A stretch of DNA of 64,000 nt, taken from positions 3,987,230 to 4,051,229 of the forward strand of contig NC_087079.1 of NCBI RefSeq assembly GCF_026151205.1. The letters run 5' to 3'. How positions within the stretch are numbered: the first letter of the stretch is position 1; every line of letters begins with the position of its first letter. Under the pieces are notes generated by a model that saw nothing but the letters and a program-made list of their open reading frames with translations, made no database searches and had not been told where the DNA came from. Shown here piece after piece: positions 30,865 to 41,509 of the stretch. Source of the stretch: Bolinopsis microptera (taxonomy: Eukaryota > Ctenophora > Tentaculata > Lobata > Bolinopsidae). Made by a program: the position numbers and the translations under genes.

Positions 30865-33800
30865 TCAGTCCAAAAACAAATCACCATCACCGTCCCTAAA
30901 ATGATTACTGAGTTTATCGTTGTTAAACAAGGATGACGTAACAATAAAGTCGGACATGTTAACGGGTCTGACAGAGGGCATGTCGAAATGCTCTTCTGAG
31001 GAGGAGAAGGAGGAGGAGGGCTCCGCCAAGGATTGTTCTCTGCGTGGTGGTAAAAAACTTACAGTTAATATTAGGGTAATTTATTTATTTTATTAAGTAA
31101 TAGCCTTGTATTAATTTACAAGTTTACATAGGTAAGGCTCCAAGATATTTTTAAAAGATCTTTTATTAGATTATTGATTTGTTTGCCCGAAGCTGGAGTT
31201 CGAAAACAATAAACAGAGAAAACTTTAGTACTGACAACATGTGACAATAACACGTGACAGCAGCACGTGACAACTACACGTGATAACTGGATAACAACAC
31301 GTGACTATAACACGTGACTAGACCACGTGACAAACGTACGTGACAACAACACGTGACTAGACCACGTGACAAAAACACGTGACAACTACACGTGACTACA
31401 ACACGTGACTATAACACGTGACAAACGTACCTGAAAATCTCCCGGTAACGGACCATACAAGATTGAGAACAATATTCCTTTATGTCAGAGCCAGACATTC
31501 CTTCTGTAGCGAGTGAGATTTGAGCAAAATCTACGTTGGAGCCTACGTCCTCATCTGAAAAAATTAAATAATTAAATAAAAATTAAATAAATATCATGGA
31601 TTTAAGAGAAACGACACGATGTTGATATTTTAATCTAGCATATAAAAGACCATGAACTACCAACCTTTTAACAGCACCTGTAGGATATGCAGTCTGGCTG
31701 CCTTGTTTGGGAGTTTCAGAGGGAATCTGACTGGAAGTCTTCTGTACACTGCTGCGTCCAACACATCCGGCTGAAATTAAAGTAATTTGTCAGAGTGTAA
31801 GGATCACCATTACAGGACAATTAGAAACACCGGCACCTTCCCAATATGGATAAAACAGACCATATTGAAACTATATCTGACATCTCAGCTCGAATGATAG
31901 AGATAAAAATCTTATAAACTTGCATAGAACCCCATCGAATCTTCATTATAATTCGGAGTTCTACTGTAAAATTCTGTTTCACGCTGTGCCGGATTATAAC
32001 ATGAAAACTAACCAAATTAGTAGCTCCCATCACAACGATCCTTGTATCTTTGGATGATATTAGTCCATCCCAGTTAGTCATAAATACTGACTTAATCTGC
32101 TGAGAGGCTTCGTGATCTCGGGTTGACCTCTGACTGAAAATAAGCGGTAATTCTAGTCTCCGATGTACGAAAAAGATGTTTTAATGTATTCAAAATTCCA
32201 TATTTTTGTAAACGTTACCACAATCCACCTATCCATTTTAAATTTGGTAACTTATTGGGCACCAGAAAAGTTTTCGATAAATTACCCGAGAAGAATGTCT
32301 ATTTCGTCGATGAATAGGATGACAGGACTGTAAGCACTGAGTTTGGCAGCTAGGGAGAAGATAGCAGCTACGTATTTGGGGGACTCTCCAACGTACATGT
32401 CATGTAGCACACTTATCTGGGTGTGGTTTATACTTTATATTGTCACTTTATGTGGGGTGTTTGTGTCGATTTTATAATAGCTTATAGAATAACTCATGAT
32501 TTATAAGCTAGATTCGGTTCAAGTTAGGGGCACAGAGTCAACTTAATACAAATAATGATGTTAGGGTTTAAGACAATGTAAATTGTATAATGTACAAATC
32601 ATGTTCATACGCTCAGATAACCTAAACACTTACATCCACATTTATGAAGATACACCCACTTTCTTTAGCGATAGCTTTAGCCATCATAGTCTTACCGCAA
32701 CCTGGTGGGCCGGACAATAATACTCCTGAAATTCACGTTATTTGTCAGTTAACCAGTATAGGGTTTAGAGTACAGGATTTACAACTAAATTATTTAGATT
32801 TGTAAATCAATATGGCATTGTGTTCTGGGATGAAATTAATAGTGAAACGGTGGTAGAGTCTGAAAACTGAGTGCAATATATAACATAAAACATGTGATAA
32901 ATCCATTTTAGTCTGATTAAATCAGTAGACATTAAGTTTTCCACCTTTTGGGAAGGAGAGAAGTTTGGAACCACTGAATATTTCGCTGTTTACAATTGGC
33001 ATTATGATAGTTTCCCTGAGGGTTTGAATCTCCTTGTCAAGTCCTCCGATATCTTTCCAGGTGACCTGTTGAGAAGATTGTGACATGTTATCATCGTTAC
33101 ATAATGCAGACCGAATTGCAAACTATTCACTTGGATGTTGTGAATAAATCTCTTATAAATTGAAATAAACTGAACGATTTGAGAAAATGAACCTGCCACC
33201 TGGTACTTGAATCTGGTACTTGAACCTGGTACTTTAACCTGGTACTTGAACCTGGTACTTGAACCTGGTGCTTGAACCTGGTACTTGAATCTGGTACTTG
33301 AACCTGGTACTTGAACCTGGTACTTGAACCTGGTACTTGAACCTGGTACTTGAACCTGGTACTTGAACCTGGTACTTGAACCTGGTACCTGAATCTGGTA
33401 CTTGCACCTGGTACTTGAACCTGGTACTTGAACCTGGTACTTGAATCTGGTACTTGAACCTGGTACTTGAATCTGGTACTTACTACTTGAACCTGGTACT
33501 TGAATCTGGTACTTGAACCTGGTACTTGAACCTGGTACTTGAACCTGGTACTTGAACCTGTTACTTGAATCTGGTACTTGAACCTGGTACTTAAACCTGG
33601 TACTTAAACCTGGTACTTGAACCTGGTACTTGGACCTGGCACTTCAATGTGGTATCTTCACGAGAACTCACATCTATAGACGATGGTACTACAGCCATGG
33701 TGGCAACTGCTAACTCGTGTCTTGTAAGATCAAACTCGTCAACTCTAATACCCATTTCTAGAAACTTCTGAAATAAAATGGACCTATGAAAAATTAATAT

Positions 33801-34023
33801 TGTAGAGTAAGACTTCCGATTTCATTACATCGGAGATAAAATACGATTAGATTGCTTGGCGGACATTACTAACTTGGCATACTAAGGATCTGTTTTTCTT
33901 CCTATCCTTCAATCCGTCGAGATATGAAGCAAAAAGCATGCTGGCTACAGATGCCATGATCAGGCTGCCACCAATAACGAACATTTCGCGGAGAAATGAC
34001 ATCCTGTCCACTGTTCTTGGCAT
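30865..34023 (-). CDS. ATAD1: ATAD1/Msp1-like AAA ATPase, nine coding exons
   Basis: Exons by GT-AG sites and phase, in coding order: 34023-33874, 33767-33672, 33065-32945, 32725-32634, 32416-32286, 32133-32013, 31770-31665, 31554-31431, 31039-30865. They sum to 1116 bases (371 residues; human ATAD1 has 361). The protein has an N-terminal membrane helix (about residues 14-33), then a linker with [14 protein letters not shown]. The AAA module has [10 protein letters not shown], Walker A GPPGCGKT, pore region [11 protein letters not shown], Walker B ILFIDEID, sensor-type GATN, arginine-finger YRRLPVRF and [15 protein letters not shown]1/Msp1 sits in the outer mitochondrial and peroxisomal membranes and extracts mislocalised tail-anchored proteins. 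All motifs are intact. The C-terminal segment has a serine/glutamate run before RPVNMSDF. The pore loop has Tyr-Val in place of the usual Trp-Tyr. Confidence 0.9.
31227..31428. repeat. Intronic minisatellite of CACGTGAC units
   Basis: About fifteen 10-12 bp units of the form AACACGTGACT/AA, with about twelve CACGTG palindromes. It directly abuts the 5' splice site of the eighth exon of the ATAD1-like gene (minus strand). One internal unit repeats ACGTACGT next to it. Confidence 0.9.
33186..33652. repeat. Intronic 13-bp minisatellite
   Basis: About 35 units of GGTACTTGAACCT with few variants (GAATCT, GCACCT), in the intron between the second and third exons of the ATAD1-like gene. Confidence 0.95.
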
Positions 34024-35209
34024 CGCTAGTTGGGGGTGTAGATTAGATATTATAGAATGATCTGCTTAGTACTTATCCATGTATCGTGTAAAATTGCAAG
34101 GAGGTATATGCTATGGGGGCTCTTTGGGTATTTTAATAAACACAATTGATCGGACGATATCGAAAATAGTTACATAATAGTTACATCGGCTCAGACGGCT
34201 GCCAGCTATACCATCAGCTATTTAATTTTCAAGCTAAAGCGATAAGATGACAAAAATATAAGCCCGTGTTGCGCGCACTATACAGTATCTTTACAGCCGC
34301 GTATTCCGTATCAGAGTAAAGAAGACCCTTCTAGATCGTTTCTAAGTGTAGCACACTCGTGGAGGTTGGAGGCATCGTGTGACTAAGATTTCTGGACTCT
34401 GGAGAGAGCTAAACCATACTAAAATAAACTCTCTCCGGCAGCAAGAACTCCGAGACAGGTCTATGTTTTAAAGTTAAATCAGAAGAGATTTAAGAGAGAT
34501 ATGATATCGAAAATTAATGCTATTTTTGTAATGGATAAATAGTATTAAGAAACATTTTAAGAACCAATTACGTCATCAGCGAAGAGAAACATAATAGATA
34601 TCTTAGGTTGAATACTGATGTCAATGATGTGGTTAAAAAGTATTCCATTAACTTGTAAAGTAGTGGGAAGTATAATGATAAGTTTAAATTTTAACTAGTT
34701 ACTGGGTCTCTGGACAGCAGGGTACTATAATTATAATTGGCGTGTTAAACATTTTCAAACGTGAAATATTAGCTTACCCAAGCTTTTGAAAACGACCATT
34801 ACTTGACTTCTGAGGGTCAATTTCTGATGTAGTTTTGATCATTCGAGAGGTAATCTTTTATACTTCAGTTCAGACTAAAAACGAAGTCTGAAAGAAAATG
34901 CTGACAGCCGGGGAGTCGGAGGATTTGGTTAACGCTGACGCCAGATGCTAACACTGCCGAACAAATCAAAAGGTAAGGTATCACCATCCTGTATCTAGAG
35001 TTATATAGTTTAATTTATTGATTTTCGTAAAAATATTAATCATTACGAGTGATGATTTTGGCAAGCTTGGTGATAAGTTGGAGTGCTGACAGTGCAAAGA
35101 AAAAAGTTGAGTTTGCAGGGAATGTTGACAATGCAGCTGGACATGCCAATGATGACGTTTTGAGATTAACATGGAGTAAAATAGGTTTGTCTGAGGTGTA
35201 GAAATATGC
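34024..35209. other. Upstream of the ATAD1-like gene
   Basis: Intergenic, with the promoter of the minus-strand gene presumably near 34030-34300. No conserved frame or RNA gene seen. Confidence 0.35.
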
Positions 35210-35715
35210 CATCTATCTATAGTTGACAGACTAATTGGTTTCTGGACAAGGATTCGGTCAAAACTGTGAAATTTCGGCCCAGGGAAATTCGTCTTCAAAA
35301 ACTGAAAATGGGAGAATATTTGGGAGAATATGATTTTCCCATTTTGTCCGGGATTTTGACTTCCAGTACCTCTATTTGGTCTCATACCATCCTCAGTTAG
35401 CTGACTAGTTGGTCACTGGGCAAAAATCCATCAAATCTGTCAAATTTCTGTTCAGAAAATTTCATACGTAATTGAAATTGGGACAGAAATTGGAAAGTAT
35501 GAATTTTCATTTTGTAAAGCTTTCTGAAGTAAGCTTCCTCCGACCGGAATCAAACTTCCAGCACCTCAATTGTGTCATATGCCATCTATAGTTGACCGAC
35601 TAATTGGTTTCTGGAAAAGAATTCGGTCAAAACTGTGAAATTTCGGCCAAGATAAATTCGTCTTCAAAAACTGAAAATGGGACAAGATTTGGGAGAATAT
35701 GTTTTCCCATTTTTT
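35210..35715. repeat. Three diverged copies of a roughly 180-bp unit
   Basis: Segments at about 35210-35345, 35395-35510 and 35575-35712 share GACTAATTGGTTTCTGGA, TCGGTCAAAACTGTGAAATT and AATTCGTCTTCAAAAACTG. Copies one and three are closest. No protein is supported; the minus frame at 34981-35385 is read through this repeat. Confidence 0.7.
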
Positions 35716-36481
35716 CGTGAACTTTTATGGCTCGAATTTAGTGCATTGTGTTTAGAATCTGAAACCGAATGGAATCCAAAAATGTATAGACTGTAACTCA
35801 TTCAGGTGGATCATGTGATCCACCATGTCAACAACCGCAGCTAGTCAGCCTGTCGGTGCTGCATGTGATCAAGATGTGACAAAAGTAACAAGATGTACAA
35901 AATCTACCTACAGGGTGTGCAATCTGAACATGACATCTGCAAAGAATAGATTGTTACATGACCCAAGAGAGGATTTTAAACAAAAGAGGTGTTTATCCAA
36001 GCTCAGTATCACATAATCTTCATTAGCATAATAATTAGGAAAATATTAGACAATTAATAAGATATTACATCACGAGGTTGCCAAACTAGAGGACTGAAAC
36101 AGTTTTCGTGGATTTTATACTCTATATGAGCCCCTGTGTTCTATGAATGATAAACGAAGTTCTCAGACTGTTCTGGAGTATTAACACTGAATACTTGGTT
36201 GCCCTTTTTCATTGGGGGGGGGGGGGACAAATGGCAATGTTACGCACTGCACCTGAACAGTATAGAGAAAATAATTGCTATCGATGATGATTAAAATACA
36301 CTCGACTGTCACATGACTTTTTAAACACATCCTCTAGCTGGCCCTGAACTACTATTCGAAACCCTAAGTCTTACCCTCTAATCTGATCTGAACCCTAACC
36401 TTTTCCCAATACCTAACTAAAGCATATTTTTTAAAAACCTGGGGCAGTTTGCTGGAGGGGAGACCAGTCATAAAGGAACTC
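35716..36481. other. Intergenic
   Basis: No gene recognised. A 12-13 base G-run lies near 36217-36229. Confidence 0.35.
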
Positions 36482-36485
36482 TTAA

Positions 36486-37815
36486 GGGGAGATACACCAA
36501 AACCGTTTTTGCTCCGAACACCGATTTTATTTTATATTATTTTTAAATAGACAAAAAGAATAAGATTGTACACCTTCAAAAATTTTTAAAAATATTCCCT
36601 CATCGAGAAAAAAAAATATTTTTCTTTTTCGAAAATTTTTAAAATTTGGAGAAGTCTGTCACTGTAATACCGATAGTTCGGCCATTTAAGGATTATATAA
36701 TTGAACAATAAATGACTAAGTTACAGACCGAACAAGGTGAAAAAAGAAAAATTGGGATTTTTGCCTACCACCAAAGTTGTACATTTCACCACCCGCCCAG
36801 GTCATCAGATATCGCTTCAAAAATTCTTGTGAGTGTAGTTAATGATCATGGCAAGCTTTTTGGAACCGGATTTCTCTCAATTTTGAGTTTTAAGCTATGC
36901 AATGTGGCCTCAAACGACTTAGTAAAATTCATCGTAAAAAAGGGCAAAAAAGGCAGATTTAAGGCTTAAAATGCCTATAACTCAAAAAGTATCAGTTTTT
37001 TTGAAATAATTTTTACAGGATCGTAATCAGCTTGGTAAGACGAATCTTTTAGTACCAAATAGGTGCTTTTAGAAGACAAATTGTCTTAAATAATTTTCTA
37101 GCTCGAACACAAGGGTGTATAAATTTTGTACAAATTGTACACATTTTTTTACAAATTTTGTGGCTTTGAATATTATAAATGTCGTACTAAAAGATTCGTC
37201 TTACCAAGCTGATTACGATCCTGTAAAAATTATTTCAAAAAAACTGATACTTTTTGAGTTATAGGCATTTTAAGCCTTAAATCTGCCTTTTTTGCCCTTT
37301 TTTACGATGAATTTTACTAAGTCGTTTGAGGCCACATTGCATAGCTTAATACTCAAAATTGAGAGAAATCCGGTTCCAAAAAGCTTGCCATGATCATTAA
37401 CTACACTCACAAGAATTTTTGAAGCGATATCTGATGACCTGGGCGGGTGGTGAAATGTACAACTTTGGTGGTAGGCAAAAATCCCAATTTTTCTTTTTTC
37501 ACCTTGTTCGGTCTGTAACTTAGTCATTTATTGTTCAATTATATAATCCTTTCAATGGCTTCTAGTACGGAGTGTAAGTAATGTTCAGTAAAAAAATCAG
37601 CCAAAAAACTTTTTAAATGGCCGAACTATCGGTATTACAGTGACAGACTTCTCCAAATTTTAAAAATTTTCGAAAAAGAAAAATATATTTTTTCTCGATG
37701 AGGGAATATTTTTTAAAATTTTTGAAGGTGTACAATCTTATTCTTTTTGTCTATTTAAAAATAATATATAATAAAATCGATGTTCGGAGCAAAAACGGTT
37801 TTGGTGTATCTCCCC
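36486..37815. mobile_element. 1.33-kb foldback transposon at a TTAA site
   Basis: Two near-identical inverted arms of about 570-630 bp flank a loop of about 125 bp (37057-37184). Ends read GGGGAGATACACCAAAACCG and are flanked by TTAA at 36482-36485 and 37816-37819, the target of piggyBac, Kolobok and Sola3 elements. The right arm has about 63 extra bases near 37553-37615, lost from the left arm between short TT repeats. The same 85-codon frame appears in both arms only because they are mirror images; it has no known domain. Confidence 0.85.
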
Positions 37816-37819
37816 TTAA

Positions 37820-38070
37820 GGGAGTCATTCAAAATTTTGAGATAAGCCTTTTAAATTTTGTATTCGATTTAGAAAATCTTGGACCTCTTTTTTTACGATT
37901 TTTTGAGGTCCAAGATTTTCAAAATTGAATAAAATATTTAAAAAGACCAATCTCTAAATTTTGTATTATGAGCGATCTATTCTAAATGGTCCCTAGAACA
38001 TATTCTGTAAGTTTCAGGGAGATTGCTCAAAAAATGTGGGAGAAGATAGATTTTTAGACTCGATTTTCAG
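37820..38070. other. Spacer after the foldback element
   Basis: It contains a short inverted repeat, AAAATCTTGGACCTC near 37872 and GAGGTCCAAGATTTT near 37906. Nothing else seen. Confidence 0.4.
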
Positions 38071-38312
38071 AACTCACGATTGAAAATCTCTCGTGCAATA
38101 CAATTACACAAAGGTGCTGACCTTAGACCGGCGATAATTTCGGTTAGGAACAATATTTTTCCGTTGAACCAAAAACAGCTGGTAGATATGACTTCCCTCT
38201 ATCAGAAACAACTGCAAAGTCAATTTCGAGAGAATTTTGATGAAGACCCTGACCCAGGCCCCCTTAAGTGCCAGCTGAGTGTGGAAAAGAAAGATGAGCT
38301 AAGAAAGACAAC
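38071..38312 (+). CDS. Possible exon of unknown gene
   Basis: An open stretch between TTTTCAG (acceptor-like) and GTGAGT (donor-like) with reasonable amino acid composition: a basic start, DLRPAIISVRNNIFPLNQ, an acidic ENFDEDPDPGP and a charged end. Not recognised. It could be a leader exon of the LINE downstream, a host exon, or chance. Confidence 0.3.
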
Positions 38313-38885
38313 GTGTGAGTAGTCTCTATGTTACACCGGTCTAGTCCAGCTCCTCTGGCACAATTAAGCGTTTGGTGCGGTTTGCGAAATTGACAATATT
38401 GGAGATGTGTTGGTTGTCAAATATGTCATTGACGGAGGGGTAGTAGTCCTGGAAATATTGCCCTCTTATTTGGGCAATAGCCGGGCACTGTCCAAGAAAA
38501 GTGAGCTAAAGCATATGCTTAAATTCTAACCATAACGAGAAATTCTAGATCATTTTCCTTGTATGATCATGTCACGTGATCCAGACAGTTTTTCGCCAAT
38601 ATCTTGCTATATCTCGATATATCAGTGTTTGAAAATACATAGATAATAGACTTAATAGATATGTCGCTGGTCCGAAAATTTGTGTAACTGAAAAGAGTCG
38701 TACCTTCTAATCAGCTGTATTAATCTCCACTTCTCCAACCAGCTCCTGCACTGGAAGTACAAGTTGAACTTTTCCACCTAATTCCACTGATTGCAGTAAA
38801 GAAAGATATGGGTTAAAAGTATATCATCGATTCTCGAGCAAAACTAAGTGGTTTTGTATAGCCATCATTAAAAAAGTCGTTAATA
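38313..38885. other. Region before the LINE AlkB-SGNH ORF
   Basis: No feature recognised. It may be the 5' UTR of the LINE; the true 5' end of the element was not found. Confidence 0.3.
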
Positions 38886-40115
38886 GTGGTTTTGTCTTTT
38901 TTGAAAACTGGCCGCGGGCCTAAATATTACATACACTCCAAGCTCGAAACTGGTGACCAGCTGCAGAGGTTTGACTTTAAGAGATTGGACTCTGAATTAA
39001 CCTATGATAAAGTTTTCTCGAATAGAAAGGTTGCATATTTTGGCGATGCTCCTTACAAGTATTTAGGAGGGTACCACAGGGCAAAGCAATTAGACCCTGA
39101 GACGTACCTTGCTGAAATACTTGTAGCAGTTGATGATGTGTGCAAGACCAACAACATCAACTATAAGGATTTCAATAGCTGCATGATCACCAAATATGAA
39201 TCACACGTATCGTGTATACCTCCTCATTCCGATGATGAATCGTGTATAGTACCCGACAGCACTATACTTACCATTTCCCTGGGGGGTAAAAGGGATTTAG
39301 TTTTTCGTAGACGTCCTCCAGGCGAGTATCGCGATGAAACCGTGACAGTTCAACACGGCGACTGTTACACTATGACGCGAAAATCGCAGGACCTTTTTGA
39401 CCATGCTGTTCCTCCGCAAACTCAGGCGGATTTTGAAGGTCCTCGAATCAGCTTAACCTTTAGACAGTTGGCCTCGGCACATTCCAGAAAATCTAGCAGC
39501 CATCAGCTGCGACCTCTACCCCATCATAAAGTGAACCAGACCAAACGAGTGCTGATACTGTCTGACAGCAAAAACTGTAATTTTGACTGTTCTCAATTTC
39601 GTTCACCTGTCATAGCGTTCCGGGAAAACTTATTTTTCCTCCGCGACTTAAAGGAACACCGGGAATCGATTCAACAAGCCGACATTGTACTCATAAGTGC
39701 TGGCATAAACGATATCCAGAAAAACAGAGCGAGTGCCGTCCTGCTGCATAATCACATCAGAAGTTTCATAGAACAGTTCCCGCGCACTATGTTCTTATTC
39801 GATGCAGTCAGTCCACTATCGATACATGCTGACCGATTCAACACCCACAACGACATTATCCAGTACCTTAATGAACTCATGTTTAAGTGCTCCCTTCACC
39901 ATGACAACTTCAGACTCTTCGACAACTCAAGTTTTAGTCTCGCTCACCTCGCTCGTGACGGTCTACATCTTAACTATATTGGACAGAGTGTATTATCAGA
40001 TTGCTGGGTAAACTGTGTGCTCATTGGACTGGGGTTCAGGCGTGGACCACTACCTCTACGTGAGCACTTTAAACGTATGATATCTTATCCAATCCCTGGC
40101 CACTTTGGCACCTGA
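38886..40115 (+). CDS. LINE ORF: AlkB-like 2OG-Fe(II) dioxygenase fused to SGNH esterase
   Basis: 409 codons with no breaks. Residues about 35-195 look like an AlkB dioxygenase. HSD (H114, D116) and H173 in FDHAVP fit the iron triad, and R187 and R193 in RISLTFR give the RxxxxxR signature of AlkB, preceded by a SLGGKRDLVF strand. Residues about 218-375 look like an SGNH hydrolase: block I LILSDS (S228), then SAGINDIQ (N275) and DGLHLN (D358, H361). SGNH esterase domains are known in ORF1 of CR1/L2-type LINEs. AlkB removes alkyl groups from nucleic acids, so repair or demethylation of LINE RNA is possible, but this is inference. The ORF lies 828 bases upstream of a zinc-finger ORF and the EN-RT ORF on the same strand, so I assign it to that LINE. 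Confidence 0.75.
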   Translation: MVLSFLKTGRGPKYYIHSKLETGDQLQRFDFKRLDSELTYDKVFSNRKVAYFGDAPYKYLGGYHRAKQLDPETYLAEILVAVDDVCKTNNINYKDFNSCMITKYESHVSCIPPHSDDESCIVPDSTILTISLGGKRDLVFRRRPPGEYRDETVTVQHGDCYTMTRKSQDLFDHAVPPQTQADFEGPRISLTFRQLASAHSRKSSSHQLRPLPHHKVNQTKRVLILSDSKNCNFDCSQFRSPVIAFRENLFFLRDLKEHRESIQQADIVLISAGINDIQKNRASAVLLHNHIRSFIEQFPRTMFLFDAVSPLSIHADRFNTHNDIIQYLNELMFKCSLHHDNFRLFDNSSFSLAHLARDGLHLNYIGQSVLSDCWVNCVLIGLGFRRGPLPLREHFKRMISYPIPGHFGT

Positions 40116-40943
40116 GCACGACGTATTTATATCTTAATGTCAAATTATCATGACAAAAATATCGAATCCTGAACAACTTTCCAGACTCGCGCTGAGTCGC
40201 AAACAATTTCACTAATCAAACAAACGTAACTTATTTGAACAAACTCTTACCATATTTTTTAAATTTTCCGTCATTTCAAATCAAAATTAGAAACTTAAAT
40301 CAAATTCAAACTCAAGCACAAAGCACATAATACAACCAACTACTTAAACGAACTTTTCCCTTATCCAGATTCCCTACCTTCTCACCTTATCTATCACACC
40401 TTATCAGCAAAACGCGAAATAAACCCTGCTTGATAATAGTCCACGTCCCTACATCATAACAATCATTTCATATTATCTAATTCCTAACCTCATGCCGTAC
40501 TCAGACAACGACGACGCAATATTTACACGATATCTACACAGATATTTACACAGTACTCATTATACATACATCACACATTACTGTACATTTGACTCTGTAC
40601 ATTTGACTGATCTGTACATTTGACTCTGTACATTTGACTCTGAACATTCGACACATACATTACTGTACATATGGAAATTAGGCTCATGCACGGTGAGCTG
40701 CTGCCATCAAGTAATAGAAGAGAAGTTAAAGGTCAATCATAAAGGTAAAGGTGAAGTTTACTTAATTACTGTAGATAAGTCACGGTACTTTCTACACACA
40801 GGACTGAAAGTCTTCGTTAGAAGTATCTGACTAGGTCACGTTATTATTATCATATTTTGTATTAATAGTAAGTCTATACTCTCTTAAATATATCATAATA
40901 TAACTATAATACTAACGAATATAATACATTATCTCATAGTTCT
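40116..40943 (+). other. Inter-ORF region of the LINE
   Basis: A/C-rich and AT-rich sequence between the two ORFs. It includes about five copies of a 15-bp unit, CTGTACATTTGACT, at 40580-40650. No coding frame. Confidence 0.5.
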
Positions 40944-41495
40944 ATGAACGAATCTCAGCGTTGCAACAAATGTAATACACGTATTCCTAAAGCACGTTCG
41001 TTCCTAATTTGTAGTCACTGCGACAAAATAAAACATATGAAATGCATGAAGTTATCTAAGTCTGAGGCAAAAATAATTGTAGATTCTGGCTCTGCCTGGA
41101 TATGTTATGACTGTATTTCCAGCGCCTTACCAGTAAATGCATGCCCCTCGGCAAAGCCACCGAGACAAGGGCCCGTCATAGGTCCTAAATTTAAAGTTCA
41201 ATGCACATGCTGTAATGGCTGGATTTACTCCCCCGCCAACCTGAAAACCTGCCACTGGTGCGAATCTAAAGTACATACCAAATGTCACTCCGACTTATTA
41301 GGATGCAGAAATTGCTGTGAAAATATGATCCCGGGATACTATGTACATTGCTATCAGCTATACTCATTACATACACATACTCACACCGGCGTAATCCACA
41401 ATCCCTACGATCGCTATCAGTTGATTAACGAAATAGGAAATACAATTGACCAAGATCAGGAACTCGAATATTGGAATGAATTTCTGATATTTTAG
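40944..41495 (+). CDS. LINE zinc-finger ORF (PHD/RING-like)
   Basis: 183 codons. The N-terminus has a CxxC...CxxC...H.KC...CYDC pattern (CNKC, CSHC, HMKC, CYDC), which fits a PHD-type finger. A second CTCC...CHWC...HTKC...CRNC set follows. PHD-like fingers precede the EN-RT ORF in several CR1/L2-group LINEs. The ORF ends 14 bases before the next ATG, so the two may be translated by reinitiation or be linked by termination-reinitiation; that is inference. Confidence 0.65.
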   Translation: MNESQRCNKCNTRIPKARSFLICSHCDKIKHMKCMKLSKSEAKIIVDSGSAWICYDCISSALPVNACPSAKPPRQGPVIGPKFKVQCTCCNGWIYSPANLKTCHWCESKVHTKCHSDLLGCRNCCENMIPGYYVHCYQLYSLHTHTHTGVIHNPYDRYQLINEIGNTIDQDQELEYWNEFLIF

Positions 41496-41509
41496 TTAGC
41501 TGCAATTAC

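Noticed and set aside
33186-33652. CRISPR array
   Set aside because: Units are 13 bp with no unique spacers; it is a minisatellite in an intron.
34981-35385. 134-codon minus frame
   Set aside because: It is read through a diverged tandem repeat and has no protein-like conservation between the repeat copies.
36712-37527. Two identical 85-codon proteins on opposite strands
   Set aside because: They are mirror images forced by the foldback arms; no domain or codon evidence of coding.
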